Shown here piece after piece: positions 1 to 8,558 of a stretch of DNA of 64,000 nt. The translations under genes and the position numbers were made by a program. The DNA is from Bacteroidales bacterium. Its GTDB lineage: Bacteria > Bacteroidota > Bacteroidia > Bacteroidales > UBA10428. The DNA lies in contig DATGXG010000057.1 of the NCBI GenBank assembly GCA_035299085.1, positions 1 to 64,000 on the forward strand, in the 5' to 3' direction. How positions within the stretch are numbered: position 1 is the stretch's first letter; each line of letters starts with the position of its first letter. The notes under the pieces are model-generated. The model was given only the letters and a program-made list of their open reading frames with translations, searched no databases and was not told where the DNA came from.

Positions 1-128
1 CTGCAAGGAGAGGGGGCAGGGGGTGAGGTGTAGAAGAAAGTGACTGCAAGGAGAGGGGGCAGGGGGTGAGGTGTAGAAGAGTGCGACTGCAAGGAGAGGG
101 GCAGGGGGTGAGGTGTAGAAGAAAGTGA
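1..128. repeat. Three tandem copies of a ~43-bp G-rich unit
   Basis: Three head-to-tail copies begin at about 1, 44 and 87. Each starts CTGCAAGGAGAGGGG and runs through GCAGGGGGTGAGGTG to TAGAAGA. Copies differ by a few substitutions and one G-run length change. The array may continue to the left of the window. It lies upstream of the promoter of the gene at 211. The G-tracts could stack, but no function is evident. Confidence 0.9.
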
Positions 129-161
129 CTATTTCGCCTTAACATTTTTTAACCCCCTCTA

Positions 162-192
162 TTTTGCTTTTATTCCGGATTCGGTACCTTTG
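162..192 (+). promoter_or_regulatory. Bacteroidota-type promoter for the gene at 211
   Basis: TTTG at 163-166 and TACCTTTG at 185-192 match the Bacteroidota -33 (TTTG) and -7 (TAnnTTTG) elements with 18 nt between them. Transcription would start near 199, about 12 nt before the ATG at 211. Motifs are seen directly; activity is inferred. Confidence 0.5.
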
Positions 193-210
193 TTATAAAG
201 CCCGACACAC

Positions 211-1050
211 ATGAAAACACATAATCTGCTGCGAATCCTTGTACCGGTTCTGCTGGTTGTTCCGGCAGCGGTCGCTGAGGCACAGGTTAAGCAAATTCAT
301 GGTAAGGTAACAGATTCTGAAACACAGGTTCCGGTCGAATACGCATATATACTCAACTTCAGCCGTCAGCAGCAGATCTACTGCAACAGCAAAGGGGAAT
401 TCCGCATTAACGCTGAAGCCGGTGACACCCTTGTTTTATATGCCCTTGGTTACGATTATAAGAAAGTGGTAGTTGATGAGGAAATGATTGGAGGGGAAAC
501 ATCTGTAGTGAAACTCAATCACCAGTCGTACGATCTTAATGAAGCCCGAATCCTTGGTTTCGGCTCATATTATGATTTCCGTGAAAAGTTTGTCAACCTC
601 GAAAGACCGGTTACCCAAACGGAACAATTGAATAAAGATATTGCCCAGGTATCGCAGCAGGTAGCCATTCAGGCCTACAGTGAAGCCATGACAAAGCAGA
701 GTGCGGAAAATGGTGTCACCCTGATGCGGGCCAATATTTATACCCCGGAAGAGATCGAAAGAATGAAACTGGCAAAAATCATTGAGAAGGAGAAAGTAAA
801 AGACCAGGTATACCATAAGTTCAACCCCATGATGGTTAAACAAATAACCGGTTTAACCGACGATGATGAAATCATTGAATTCATGGTGTACTGCAAATTC
901 ACGGATGCCTATATCATTGAAGTGAGCGAATACGATTTGTCTGCCCGTATTGCGTTGAAATTTGAAATGTTTAAAAAATATAAGGAAGACCAGAAATCGA
1001 TGGAAAACCCGGTTAATTATCTTGACAATCTCATGTATATACAGGCCTGA
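211..1050 (+). CDS. Carboxypeptidase-regulatory-like domain protein, exported
   Basis: A 279-residue protein with an N-terminal signal peptide (about residues 1-24, ending near AEA). It is followed by a carboxypeptidase-D regulatory-like beta-sandwich (about 28-105: HGKVTDSE ... YAYILN ... GEFRI ... GDTLVLYALGY). This fold is typical of Bacteroidota periplasmic and outer-membrane proteins. The C-terminal half is charged, probably helical and not recognised. It sits alone behind its own promoter; the next gene begins 5 bp after its stop, so the two may be cotranscribed. No catalytic residues are evident, and a structural or regulatory envelope role is only a guess. Confidence 0.8.
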   Translation: MKTHNLLRILVPVLLVVPAAVAEAQVKQIHGKVTDSETQVPVEYAYILNFSRQQQIYCNSKGEFRINAEAGDTLVLYALGYDYKKVVVDEEMIGGETSVVKLNHQSYDLNEARILGFGSYYDFREKFVNLERPVTQTEQLNKDIAQVSQQVAIQAYSEAMTKQSAENGVTLMRANIYTPEEIERMKLAKIIEKEKVKDQVYHKFNPMMVKQITGLTDDDEIIEFMVYCKFTDAYIIEVSEYDLSARIALKFEMFKKYKEDQKSMENPVNYLDNLMYIQA

Positions 1051-1055
1051 TCAAT

Positions 1056-2006
1056 ATGACAACAGTTCCATCATTCAACGATATCCAACAAGCCCACAAT
1101 CGAATTTCCCCTTTTATTCACCGCACACCGGTGCTTACATCCGAAGGCATTAATGAAACAGCCGGTCTGACAGTTTATTTCAAATGCGAGAATTTCCAGA
1201 AAGTGGGTGCCTTTAAATACAGGGGTGCCACCAACGCGGTTTTATCGCTTACTGATTCGGAAGCCGCTAGGGGAGTAGCTACGCATTCATCGGGAAATCA
1301 TGCAGCCGCATTGGCCCTGGCAGCAAGGAAAAGAGGTATCAGATGTTATGTAGTGATGCCACGGACGGCACCCCAGCCAAAAATCGAAGCGGTGATGCAT
1401 TACGGTGCCGAAATAACTTTCTGTGAGCCTACACTCCAGAGCAGGGAAGATACATTAAAGATTATAACCGATAAAACCGGTGCTGCCGTAGTCCATCCAT
1501 ACGACAATTTCAATGTAATCTGCGGACAGGGTACAGCAGCAAAGGAATTACTTGAAGAGGTCCCTGATGTGGATATCCTTTTTGTCCCTGTTGGTGGTGG
1601 CGGTTTGTTATCCGGCAGTTCCATTTCTGCAAAAGCCATGAAGCCGGAAATGGACGTATATGGCTGTGAACCGGCTAATGCTGATGACGCACACCGATCG
1701 TTTTATTCGGGTATTCTGCAACCTTCAGTGAATCCGAAAACTATTGCCGATGGATTGCTTACATCGCTCAGTAATCGGACTTTCGGAATCATCAGGAACA
1801 ATGTCAAAGACATTTTCACTGTTTCGGAGGACTCTATTATCAATGCCATGGAGCTTATCTGGAGGCGAATGAAAATCATTACTGAAGCCTCATCGGCTGT
1901 TGCTCTTGCTGCACTGCTCGATAACAGGGAAAGATTCAAGGGTAAAAGGGCGGGCATTATTTTGTCGGGCGGGAATGTGGATCTGCGGAACCTGCCTTTT
2001 CATTAA
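1056..2006 (+). CDS. PLP-dependent serine/threonine dehydratase-like enzyme
   Basis: A 316-residue fold-type II PLP enzyme of the threonine ammonia-lyase/serine racemase family. The Schiff-base lysine is K54 in GAFKYRGA. The substrate loop HSSGNHAAALA follows at about residues 90-100, the phosphate-binding glycine loop VGGGGLLSG at about 177-185, and the C-terminal SGGNVD closes the cofactor site. There is no ACT regulatory domain, so it is a short catabolic-type dehydratase or a racemase rather than feedback-controlled IlvA. Family members deaminate L-serine or L-threonine to 2-oxoacids in the cytoplasm. It starts 5 bp after the preceding stop. Its last 50 bp overlap the convergent gene that ends at 1957. 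Confidence 0.88.
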   Translation: MTTVPSFNDIQQAHNRISPFIHRTPVLTSEGINETAGLTVYFKCENFQKVGAFKYRGATNAVLSLTDSEAARGVATHSSGNHAAALALAARKRGIRCYVVMPRTAPQPKIEAVMHYGAEITFCEPTLQSREDTLKIITDKTGAAVVHPYDNFNVICGQGTAAKELLEEVPDVDILFVPVGGGGLLSGSSISAKAMKPEMDVYGCEPANADDAHRSFYSGILQPSVNPKTIADGLLTSLSNRTFGIIRNNVKDIFTVSEDSIINAMELIWRRMKIITEASSAVALAALLDNRERFKGKRAGIILSGGNVDLRNLPFH

Positions 2007-3090
2007 TAACAAAGCCGGCCTTTACCGGGTAATGGTCCGATAGTTTTATCTTGCCTATTTTATGATTAACCGGGGTAAGTTCAGGGCTGCAGAACACATA
2101 ATCAATCCGGACATAGGGGAAGTTGCCCCTAAAAGTGGTACCGATACCCGAACCGGTGTGAATAAACACGTCCTTTAACCCTTTCGACATGGTTTTGTAT
2201 GCATACGAAACGGGGGTGTCATTGAAATCACCGCAAACAATCACCGGGTAAGGCGAAGCATCGATCTCGCGCCTGATCTTATTAACCTGTCCCGCTCTCA
2301 TGATATATGCCTGCCGCATTCTGACTGAAATATCCTTCAGGTCATGAAGGTGTTTGTCGCTATAATTAAAAATAAGACTGTCCAGAAGGTCGTTGTATTC
2401 CTTTCTGAGCCGGATCGACTGAAGATGGCAATTGAAAAGCCTTATAGTGTCGTGCCCGGCAACAATGTCGGAATACATGCTTCCATTCAGTGATTCTTCA
2501 AAATCGATCATTTTCTTATTGATGATCGGGTACTTGCTGAAAGTAGCCATACCGAAATTAAGTTTCCCTTTAACGTGATCGGTGTAATATACATGGCTGT
2601 ATGAAAGAGGTTTCAAACGGCGTTTCAGGTTTTCAAGATCATGGCTTGTACCAGGAAGGGTGATAAATTCCTGGAAGCAGACAATGTCGGGCTTTTCGGT
2701 GCGGATGTAACTTGTAATCCGCTGCCATGCCGAGGTGTCCTTATTCCAATGGTAATAATTAAACAACCTCACATTATATGTAAGCACAGTTATTTTCTGG
2801 CCTGAAGGGCCGGTAGCGGGTTTACTGAAATGAAACTGGAATGTGGACTGAAGGGCATGCCAGCCAAGCAAAATGCTTAAAACAGAAATAAGGAAATACC
2901 ATTTGCGAAAAATAAGCCACCAGAGGACAAACAAAATATTCAAAATAAGAATAACGGGGTATGCAAGGGCAAGAAATGCGAATATCCATGAATTGGCCGG
3001 GCTGACATTTACTGAAAGGTAGCTGATCGACAAGAATAAAGCCAGCAGAATATTGACAATGAGCAGTATTTTTTTTACAAAGGTTTTCAA
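1957..3090 (-). CDS. Endonuclease/exonuclease/phosphatase family membrane protein
   Basis: A 377-residue protein. Two or three N-terminal hydrophobic segments (about residues 5-95) are followed by an EEP-fold catalytic domain. Visible EEP motifs are TYNVRLFN, FQEF (metal-binding Glu), GDFNDTP and the closing SDHYPVKA (Asp-His pair). Family members hydrolyse phosphodiesters in nucleic acids, phospholipids or nucleotides; the substrate cannot be read here. Membrane-anchored versions like this are common in Bacteroidota. Its start overlaps the stop of the upstream rhomboid gene by 4 bp, giving a probable rhomboid-rhomboid-EEP operon. The last ~18 residues lie beyond the conserved fold and overlap the convergent dehydratase gene. 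Confidence 0.85.
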   Translation of the reverse strand: MKTFVKKILLIVNILLALFLSISYLSVNVSPANSWIFAFLALAYPVILILNILFVLWWLIFRKWYFLISVLSILLGWHALQSTFQFHFSKPATGPSGQKITVLTYNVRLFNYYHWNKDTSAWQRITSYIRTEKPDIVCFQEFITLPGTSHDLENLKRRLKPLSYSHVYYTDHVKGKLNFGMATFSKYPIINKKMIDFEESLNGSMYSDIVAGHDTIRLFNCHLQSIRLRKEYNDLLDSLIFNYSDKHLHDLKDISVRMRQAYIMRAGQVNKIRREIDASPYPVIVCGDFNDTPVSYAYKTMSKGLKDVFIHTGSGIGTTFRGNFPYVRIDYVFCSPELTPVNHKIGKIKLSDHYPVKAGFVINEKAGSADPHSRPTK

Positions 3091-3998
3091 TTTTTATTAC
3101 TCATCTTGAACAGCGTTTCTTTTTCACTTTTTGAGAGACTTTCATAACCGCCTTTTGCAATTTTATCAAGTATACGGTCGACTTCTTTTTGCTGGCTGAT
3201 TTTCCGTCGGTTATAATCTTCGTCGGTTACCTGCTTTGATTTCCGGTATGCCACATTCAGCTTGGGACGAGGTTTGAAAAGATCAACTGCCTTATCAAGA
3301 AAAATATTCAGCCATCCCCCGATATCCCGCCCTTTTTTAAGGCCGCTCATAAACCAATAGCCATAAAGAGCTCCGCCCAGATGGGCAATATTGCCACCGG
3401 CATTATCCGAGGCAATCATGAGTATATCAATAATAACGAAGGCAATGGCAATATATTTCAATCTTACAGGACCAATGAAGAACATGTAAAGGGTGTAGTT
3501 GGGGACATAAAAAGAAATCGCCACTACAACGGCCATTATGGCTGCGGAAGCACCCAGCATCGAACCCCCGAGATACTCGCGTAAACCGGGGAAACCGTTT
3601 ATGAAGGCAATGTAAAGGATAGACCCTGCCAGGCCGCCCAACAGGTATGTACTCAGCAATTGTTTTCCGGTAAGGTATTGCATGAAGATCCGGCCAAACC
3701 AATATAGCACAAGCATATTAAATACAATGTGCCACAGGTTGAAATGTGTGAACATATAGGTAATTACAGTCCATGGCCTTGTGAGAAGCTCACCCGGAAT
3801 GCTCGGCACCATGAGGTATTTCAGTACCGTCTCATTAAAGGAAATCTTCAGTGAGGTAAGCGAAATACCCGGCGTAAACAGTCGCAAAATCACAAACCAG
3901 ACTCCAAGAACCACAAAAACCGCCACATTGATAAATATCAGGCGATATATAATATTGCCTTTCCGAAGCGAACTTTTTATTTCATTCACCATGCTCAT
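3087..3998 (-). CDS. Rhomboid-family intramembrane protease with C-terminal extension
   Basis: A 303-residue protein with about six membrane segments. The catalytic serine is S151 in GASAA and the partner histidine is H206 in NIAHLGGALYGYW. The conserved WHIVFN motif of loop 1 is at about 89-94. The serine motif is GASA rather than the classical GxSG, so the residue after the serine is changed. The cytoplasmic tail (about 235-303) is charged and contains the SLSKSEKETLFKMS segment often found at the end of Bacteroidota rhomboids. It is the second gene of the rhomboid pair, 33 bp after the first. Substrates are unknown. Confidence 0.85.
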   Translation of the reverse strand: MSMVNEIKSSLRKGNIIYRLIFINVAVFVVLGVWFVILRLFTPGISLTSLKISFNETVLKYLMVPSIPGELLTRPWTVITYMFTHFNLWHIVFNMLVLYWFGRIFMQYLTGKQLLSTYLLGGLAGSILYIAFINGFPGLREYLGGSMLGASAAIMAVVVAISFYVPNYTLYMFFIGPVRLKYIAIAFVIIDILMIASDNAGGNIAHLGGALYGYWFMSGLKKGRDIGGWLNIFLDKAVDLFKPRPKLNVAYRKSKQVTDEDYNRRKISQQKEVDRILDKIAKGGYESLSKSEKETLFKMSNKN

Positions 3999-4031
3999 GC
4001 GGAGTGCACCTTTTGTATATTAACAAAGTTA

Positions 4032-4850
4032 TCAATAAATTCGGAATTGGTTTCTTTTCCAGTACTTCACAAGCAGGAAGCCGAAAAGAGCACCACCCAG
4101 GTGCGCAAAATGTGCTATATTGTCCCCTTTGAAATTAGCCACACCCAAAAACAGTTCCAGGAGGGCGTAAACCGGGATGAAGTATTTAGCTTTAATCGGA
4201 ATCGGGAGAAAAATAAGCATCAGTTCCACATCAGGAAACAGCATGGCAAAAGCAACAAGCAATCCGAAAACAGCACCGGATGCTCCGACGGTAGGAATGC
4301 TCAGATTATATTGAATAATTCCATTTACAATATTTTTAGCTTCAGGAATAAAAGAAGCATCATCAGGTTTATAGAACCAATTCTGCATAAAATTGGTGAC
4401 ATAATCGCTGGCTCTGCCATGAAGGTATTTCTCTACAAATTGATCAAACCCAAGGTAAGTCGGATTCTGAATGAATTCATTTGCCAGGTTCATCATATGA
4501 TTCATCTGCAAATAATTTACAGTAAGATGTATGGCAGCTGCTCCCAATCCGGTTACCGTATAGAAAATCAGCATCCTTTTGCTTCCCCATACCTGTTCAA
4601 GAACACGTCCAAACATGAAAACCCCGAACATATTGAAAAAGATATGTCCGAAATTGGCGTGCATAAACATGTGGGTAACAACCTGGTGTGGCTCAAACAT
4701 GGGCGATTTCAGGCTGTAAAGGGCCAGGTGGGTTGACATAAAATCGGTGGCTGCCGGCAAAAATGTGGCCAGGAAAAGGATTACATTGATAATGATTATA
4801 TTCTTGATTACCGGAGGGAAATTGCTTTCAGACGAACCAAAAAAACTCAT
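4032..4850 (-). CDS. Rhomboid-family intramembrane serine protease
   Basis: A 272-residue protein with six predicted membrane helices. The catalytic dyad is S191 in GASGAVFG and H250 in HFAHLGGALFG; the FGHIFFNMFGVFMFGR segment at 67-82 is the conserved L1/TM2 motif. A soluble insert of about 65 residues (113-178) separates two helices and is longer than in simple bacterial rhomboids. Rhomboids cleave transmembrane substrates within the lipid bilayer. It is the first gene of a three-gene minus-strand unit, with a promoter-like TATCTTTG box about 24 bp upstream. Confidence 0.9.
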   Translation of the reverse strand: MSFFGSSESNFPPVIKNIIIINVILFLATFLPAATDFMSTHLALYSLKSPMFEPHQVVTHMFMHANFGHIFFNMFGVFMFGRVLEQVWGSKRMLIFYTVTGLGAAAIHLTVNYLQMNHMMNLANEFIQNPTYLGFDQFVEKYLHGRASDYVTNFMQNWFYKPDDASFIPEAKNIVNGIIQYNLSIPTVGASGAVFGLLVAFAMLFPDVELMLIFLPIPIKAKYFIPVYALLELFLGVANFKGDNIAHFAHLGGALFGFLLVKYWKRNQFRIY

Positions 4851-4873
4851 AGAATTGATTTAGTGTTATTGCG

Positions 4874-4907
4874 CAAAGATAGGATGTTTTATCTTTACGT
4901 GAACAAA
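4874..4907 (-). promoter_or_regulatory. Promoter-like site for the rhomboid operon
   Basis: Read on the minus strand, TTTG (4907-4904) and TATCTTTG (4881-4874) match the Bacteroidota -33 and -7 elements with 22 nt between, slightly longer than usual. The site lies in the 68-bp divergent gap shared with the kinase gene at 4919. A TATCTTTA box on the plus strand at about 4889 could serve the kinase gene. Confidence 0.42.
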
Positions 4908-4918
4908 TTTGTAAAAGC

Positions 4919-5908
4919 GTGAACAACCAGCAGATATCTGATCTATTAAAGCAATTTGAAGGCCTCAGGATCCTTATCCTGGGTGATGTAATGCTTGATT
5001 CGTATGTGTGGGGAAAAGTGACGCGGGTATCGCCCGAAGCGCCGGTGCCTGTTGTTATGCATATGAACACGGAGAACAGGCTGGGAGGTGCGGCGAATGT
5101 AGCCCTGAATGTTAAATCGCTGGGCGCTGTGCCGGTCATGTGCTCGGTCATCGGCAATGATGAAAACAGCAGGCATTTCAGGGAACTGGTCAGACAGTCG
5201 GGCATGCCCGAAGACGGCCTGATCGGATCATCCGACCGGATAACAACCAATAAAATGCGGATTATCGCCGCCAGTCAGCAGTTGCTGCGGGTTGACCACG
5301 AAGTGGAGCATTATATCAGCACGGAGCTTGAAAACGCGCTTTGGGACCGGGTCAGGTCGATGATTGAAAAGGATCATATAGCTGCCATTATTTTCCAGGA
5401 CTACGATAAAGGAGTGATTACACGCAACCTGATTGAAAAAACAATTTCACTGGGAAATGAAAGAAATATTCCTACTCTCATAGATCCCAAAAAGAGAAAT
5501 TTCAGCCTGTATCACAATGCAACGCTTTTCAAGCCCAATTACAAAGAGCTTACCGAAGGGATGAATGTGGAATTGCGCAAATCCGATTTTGACCAGCTCC
5601 ATAAAGCGGCAAGAGAACTCCAGGATAAATCAGGATTTAAGATGGTTCTTGTGACCCTCTCTGAACACGGAATGCTCATCAGCAAAGGAGATGAATACCG
5701 GGTTGTGCCTACACACGCCCGTGAAGTTTCTGACGTTTCGGGAGCAGGCGATACCGTTATAGCCACGGCAAGCTTATGCCTGGCTGCAGGTACCGATCCG
5801 TATGTGATGGCACAGTTATCCAATCTGGCGGCAGGGCTTGTATGCGAAAAGGTAGGTGTGGTTCCCGTCGAAAAAGAATGGTTATTGAACACCGACTTCT
5901 CCTGGTAA
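4919..5908 (+). CDS. rfaE1: D-glycero-beta-D-manno-heptose-7-phosphate kinase (RfaE1/HldE kinase domain)
   Basis: A 329-residue PfkB-family sugar kinase. The N-terminal sugar-binding motif is NRLGGAANVALNVKSLGA (53-70), and the C-terminal signature SDVSGAGDTVIA contains the GAGD anion hole and catalytic Asp (about 275-278). LGDVMLDSYVWGKVTRVSPEAPVPVV at the N-terminus is characteristic of HldE/RfaE kinases. The enzyme makes heptose-1,7-bisphosphate for the ADP-heptose branch of lipopolysaccharide synthesis. Only the kinase domain is present; the nucleotidyltransferase (RfaE2) must be encoded elsewhere. The start is a GTG because no in-frame ATG precedes the conserved region. Confidence 0.85.
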   Translation: MNNQQISDLLKQFEGLRILILGDVMLDSYVWGKVTRVSPEAPVPVVMHMNTENRLGGAANVALNVKSLGAVPVMCSVIGNDENSRHFRELVRQSGMPEDGLIGSSDRITTNKMRIIAASQQLLRVDHEVEHYISTELENALWDRVRSMIEKDHIAAIIFQDYDKGVITRNLIEKTISLGNERNIPTLIDPKKRNFSLYHNATLFKPNYKELTEGMNVELRKSDFDQLHKAARELQDKSGFKMVLVTLSEHGMLISKGDEYRVVPTHAREVSDVSGAGDTVIATASLCLAAGTDPYVMAQLSNLAAGLVCEKVGVVPVEKEWLLNTDFSW

Positions 5909-5946
5909 GATAATTTCACTAATTTTAGATTAGTTAATTCTCTCCT

Positions 5947-7341
5947 ATGAAAAAGTTTCCTGCGAATTCACTTTCCGCAGGCCGCCGTGATTTTGTACGT
6001 AAGGCATCACTGGGCGCCCTGGGAATGGGTATTATATTGGAAAACCACGGTATTGAAAGAGATGTGGAACAATATACCCGGAATGTTTCACGATATTCTT
6101 CCCCCAGTGATCTTAAGATAACCGACCTGAGGGTCACCCGATGGAGAAACACACCCATCATCAAAATTTACACCAACCAGGATATCTATGGCCTGGGTGA
6201 AGTACGCGACGGGGCAAGTGCGACTTACGCCCTGTTTTTGAAAAGCAGGCTTCTGGGCAAAAATCCCTGCAACGTTGAGCGGATCTTCAAAAACATTAAG
6301 CAGTTCGGTGGTCATGGCCGTGCCGGAGGCGGTGTATCGGGCGTTGAAATTGCCTTATGGGACCTCGCCGGAAAGGCTTATGGAGTACCTGTTTACCAGC
6401 TTCTGGGAGGCAAATACCGCGACAAAATCAGGATGTACGCGGATACCCCTTCATCAGACGATCCTGCTGTTACGGCAAAACGGATACAAAGCCGGATGGA
6501 TAAAGGTTTTACAATGGTTAAGATCGACCTTGGCGTGAATCTCCTCCGGAATATTCCCGGAACAGTGGTGGGCAAGAATATGTGGGACCTGGATAAAGGC
6601 TGGACCGATGAGGAAATGAGCTACGGGCAGACAAAGCACCCGTTTACCGGTTTACAGATAACCGAACTCGGGTTTGAAAAACTCAACGAATACATCGACA
6701 GGGTTCGCAGGATCACAGGCTATGAAATTCCCATTGCTTCTAATCATTTCGGGCACTTTGACCTGAACACGGCCATCAGGCTGGGAAAGGCAGTTGATAA
6801 ATACAGGTTATCATGGCTTGAAGACCTGATTCCCTGGATATATACCGATGAATGGAGGTCGATTTCGGAAGCCATTGAAACACCTACTCTGACTGGTGAA
6901 GACATATTTCTTAAAGAGGAATTTGCTAAGCTTTGCAATGTGCATGCTGTAGATATGATTCATCCGGATATGGTAACAGCCGGTGGTATCCTGGAAACAA
7001 AAAAGATCGGCGATTATGCCGAGGAAAAAGGTATAGCCATGGCCCTGCACTGGGCGGGAACACCCGTGTCACTTATGGCCAATGTGCATTGTGCGGCAGC
7101 CACCCAGAATTTCATTGCCCTCGAACACCATCATGTGGATGTGGAAGGATTTGAGGACCTGGCGAGTGTGGTGAAAAAGCCCATTGTGGATAAGGGATTT
7201 ATACAGGTTCCTGAAACACCGGGTCTCGGACTCGATCTGAATGAAGAAGCCATTCGCAAAGAGCTTCCGAAAGGTGAGCCATACTTTGCTCCGACGCCTG
7301 AATGGGACAATGAAAAAAGCTGGGACAGAACCTGGAGTTAA
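5947..7341 (+). CDS. Exported enolase-superfamily (mandelate racemase/muconate-lactonizing type) enzyme
   Basis: A 464-residue protein. The N-terminus carries a twin-arginine-like motif (RRDFVRKASLGALG, residues 13-26), suggesting export. An enolase N-domain follows (about 50-165) and then a TIM barrel with KIDLG (catalytic-lysine strand), LEDLIPW and GEDIFL (metal-binding Glu) and ALHWAGTP (catalytic His). In enolase-superfamily sugar-acid dehydratases these residues abstract a proton alpha to a carboxylate. The strand expected to give the first metal ligand reads ASNHFGHFD; Asn may stand where relatives have Asp. It leads a three-gene operon with a BASS transporter and an RraA-like protein, which suggests handling of a sugar acid or other organic acid. 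The substrate is not known. Confidence 0.82.
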   Translation: MKKFPANSLSAGRRDFVRKASLGALGMGIILENHGIERDVEQYTRNVSRYSSPSDLKITDLRVTRWRNTPIIKIYTNQDIYGLGEVRDGASATYALFLKSRLLGKNPCNVERIFKNIKQFGGHGRAGGGVSGVEIALWDLAGKAYGVPVYQLLGGKYRDKIRMYADTPSSDDPAVTAKRIQSRMDKGFTMVKIDLGVNLLRNIPGTVVGKNMWDLDKGWTDEEMSYGQTKHPFTGLQITELGFEKLNEYIDRVRRITGYEIPIASNHFGHFDLNTAIRLGKAVDKYRLSWLEDLIPWIYTDEWRSISEAIETPTLTGEDIFLKEEFAKLCNVHAVDMIHPDMVTAGGILETKKIGDYAEEKGIAMALHWAGTPVSLMANVHCAAATQNFIALEHHHVDVEGFEDLASVVKKPIVDKGFIQVPETPGLGLDLNEEAIRKELPKGEPYFAPTPEWDNEKSWDRTWS

Positions 7342-7352
7342 CCTGTTTTCAA

Positions 7353-8549
7353 ATGACATACACCGGACCGCTTATTATTGCCGCATTCGGCATACTTGCG
7401 CTTGCTGTAAGACGTTCTGAGAAACTGAAGGGATTATCTTATACCCTGTGGATATTCACCGCTGTGGCAGCTGCCATGTTTTATCCCCAATATTTCACCC
7501 ACGCCGGTAAATTTGAATTCAAAAAGCTTATTGTGCCGCTGCTTCAGATCATCATGTTCGGCATGGGATCGCAAATGAGTTTCAGTGATTTTGCCGGGGT
7601 GATCCGGATGCCGAAAGGGGTTATCATCGGTGTGATTTCTCATTATATCATCATGCCACTTGTCGGCTTCGGAATTGCGCATATTTTCAATTTTCCCCCT
7701 GAAATTGCCGCAGGCATCATTCTTATCGGGTGTGTTCCCAGCGGATTGGCTTCAAATGTAATGTCCTACATTGCCAAAGCCAACCTGGCGCTGGCGGTTA
7801 CAGTAGGAGCCGTGTCCACGCTTCTTTCTCCCCTGATTACACCGGCTTTAATGAAGTGGCTCGGTGGCCAGTTTATCGAAGTCAATTTCTGGAGCATGAT
7901 GCTTGACATCTTCAATATGATCATTCTGCCCATCATTGCCGGATTTGTGTTTAACCTGTTCCTGAAACCGGGCAAAGGCAGGAAAGAAAAAACAGCGCAG
8001 TTGCTTTCTTATTTGGGCATCATTGTGGTCACGGCTTTCCTGTCGATGAAGGTAAAAAACTCCGGATTACCGGGATTTACCAAAGTCCTTGTCTTATCAG
8101 TTACCTGGTTTAGTGTTTTGCCCGGACTGGCAGGGTATGCCATACGGAAGTTCAGTTCGGGATCGCCTACGTGGCTTGAGAAAGTGCTGTCAACAGTCTC
8201 AATGGTTGGAATTGCATTGATTGTAACTGTGATAACGGCGGCTGGCCGCGATAGCCTGTTGAAAGTGGGGGCGCTCCTTGTTGTAACAAGTATTCTCCAT
8301 AATCTTTCAGGCTACACGCTTGGGTATTCTCTGTCATGGCTGGCCAGGATGCCCGAAAAGGACAGGAGGACGATTGCCTTTGAAGTGGGGATGCAGAACG
8401 GGGGACTGGCTTCGGGACTGGCATTGCAAATGGGAAAGGTTGCCACCGTGGGATTGGCGCCAGCGATTTTCGGACCCCTGATGAATATTACAGGATCCGT
8501 TCTGGCTAACTGGTGGCGCAGTAAACCTGTGAAAGAAAAAAATACATAA
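7353..8549 (+). CDS. Bile acid:sodium symporter (BASS) family transporter
   Basis: A 398-residue integral membrane protein with about ten hydrophobic helices. The GMGSQMSFSDF segment, the VPSGLASNVMSYIAKANLALAVTVGAVSTLLSPLITP motif region (Na+-site helix) and a conserved C-terminal FEVGMQNGGLASGLA helix are family hallmarks. The BASS family takes up organic anions (bile acids, pyruvate, pantoate and others) with sodium. It starts 12 bp after the enolase-superfamily gene and 10 bp before the RraA-like gene, so it is probably the uptake or exchange system for that pathway's acid. Confidence 0.88.
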   Translation: MTYTGPLIIAAFGILALAVRRSEKLKGLSYTLWIFTAVAAAMFYPQYFTHAGKFEFKKLIVPLLQIIMFGMGSQMSFSDFAGVIRMPKGVIIGVISHYIIMPLVGFGIAHIFNFPPEIAAGIILIGCVPSGLASNVMSYIAKANLALAVTVGAVSTLLSPLITPALMKWLGGQFIEVNFWSMMLDIFNMIILPIIAGFVFNLFLKPGKGRKEKTAQLLSYLGIIVVTAFLSMKVKNSGLPGFTKVLVLSVTWFSVLPGLAGYAIRKFSSGSPTWLEKVLSTVSMVGIALIVTVITAAGRDSLLKVGALLVVTSILHNLSGYTLGYSLSWLARMPEKDRRTIAFEVGMQNGGLASGLALQMGKVATVGLAPAIFGPLMNITGSVLANWWRSKPVKEKNT

Positions 8550-8558
8550 ATACCGGAT

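Noticed and set aside
4047..4736. Long plus-strand open frame opposite the rhomboid gene
   Set aside because: The minus-strand rhomboid has the catalytic Ser and His; the plus frame is a shadow.
4828..5250. Minus-strand frame opposite the heptose kinase
   Set aside because: The plus-strand kinase has clear family motifs over the same DNA; the minus frame has none.
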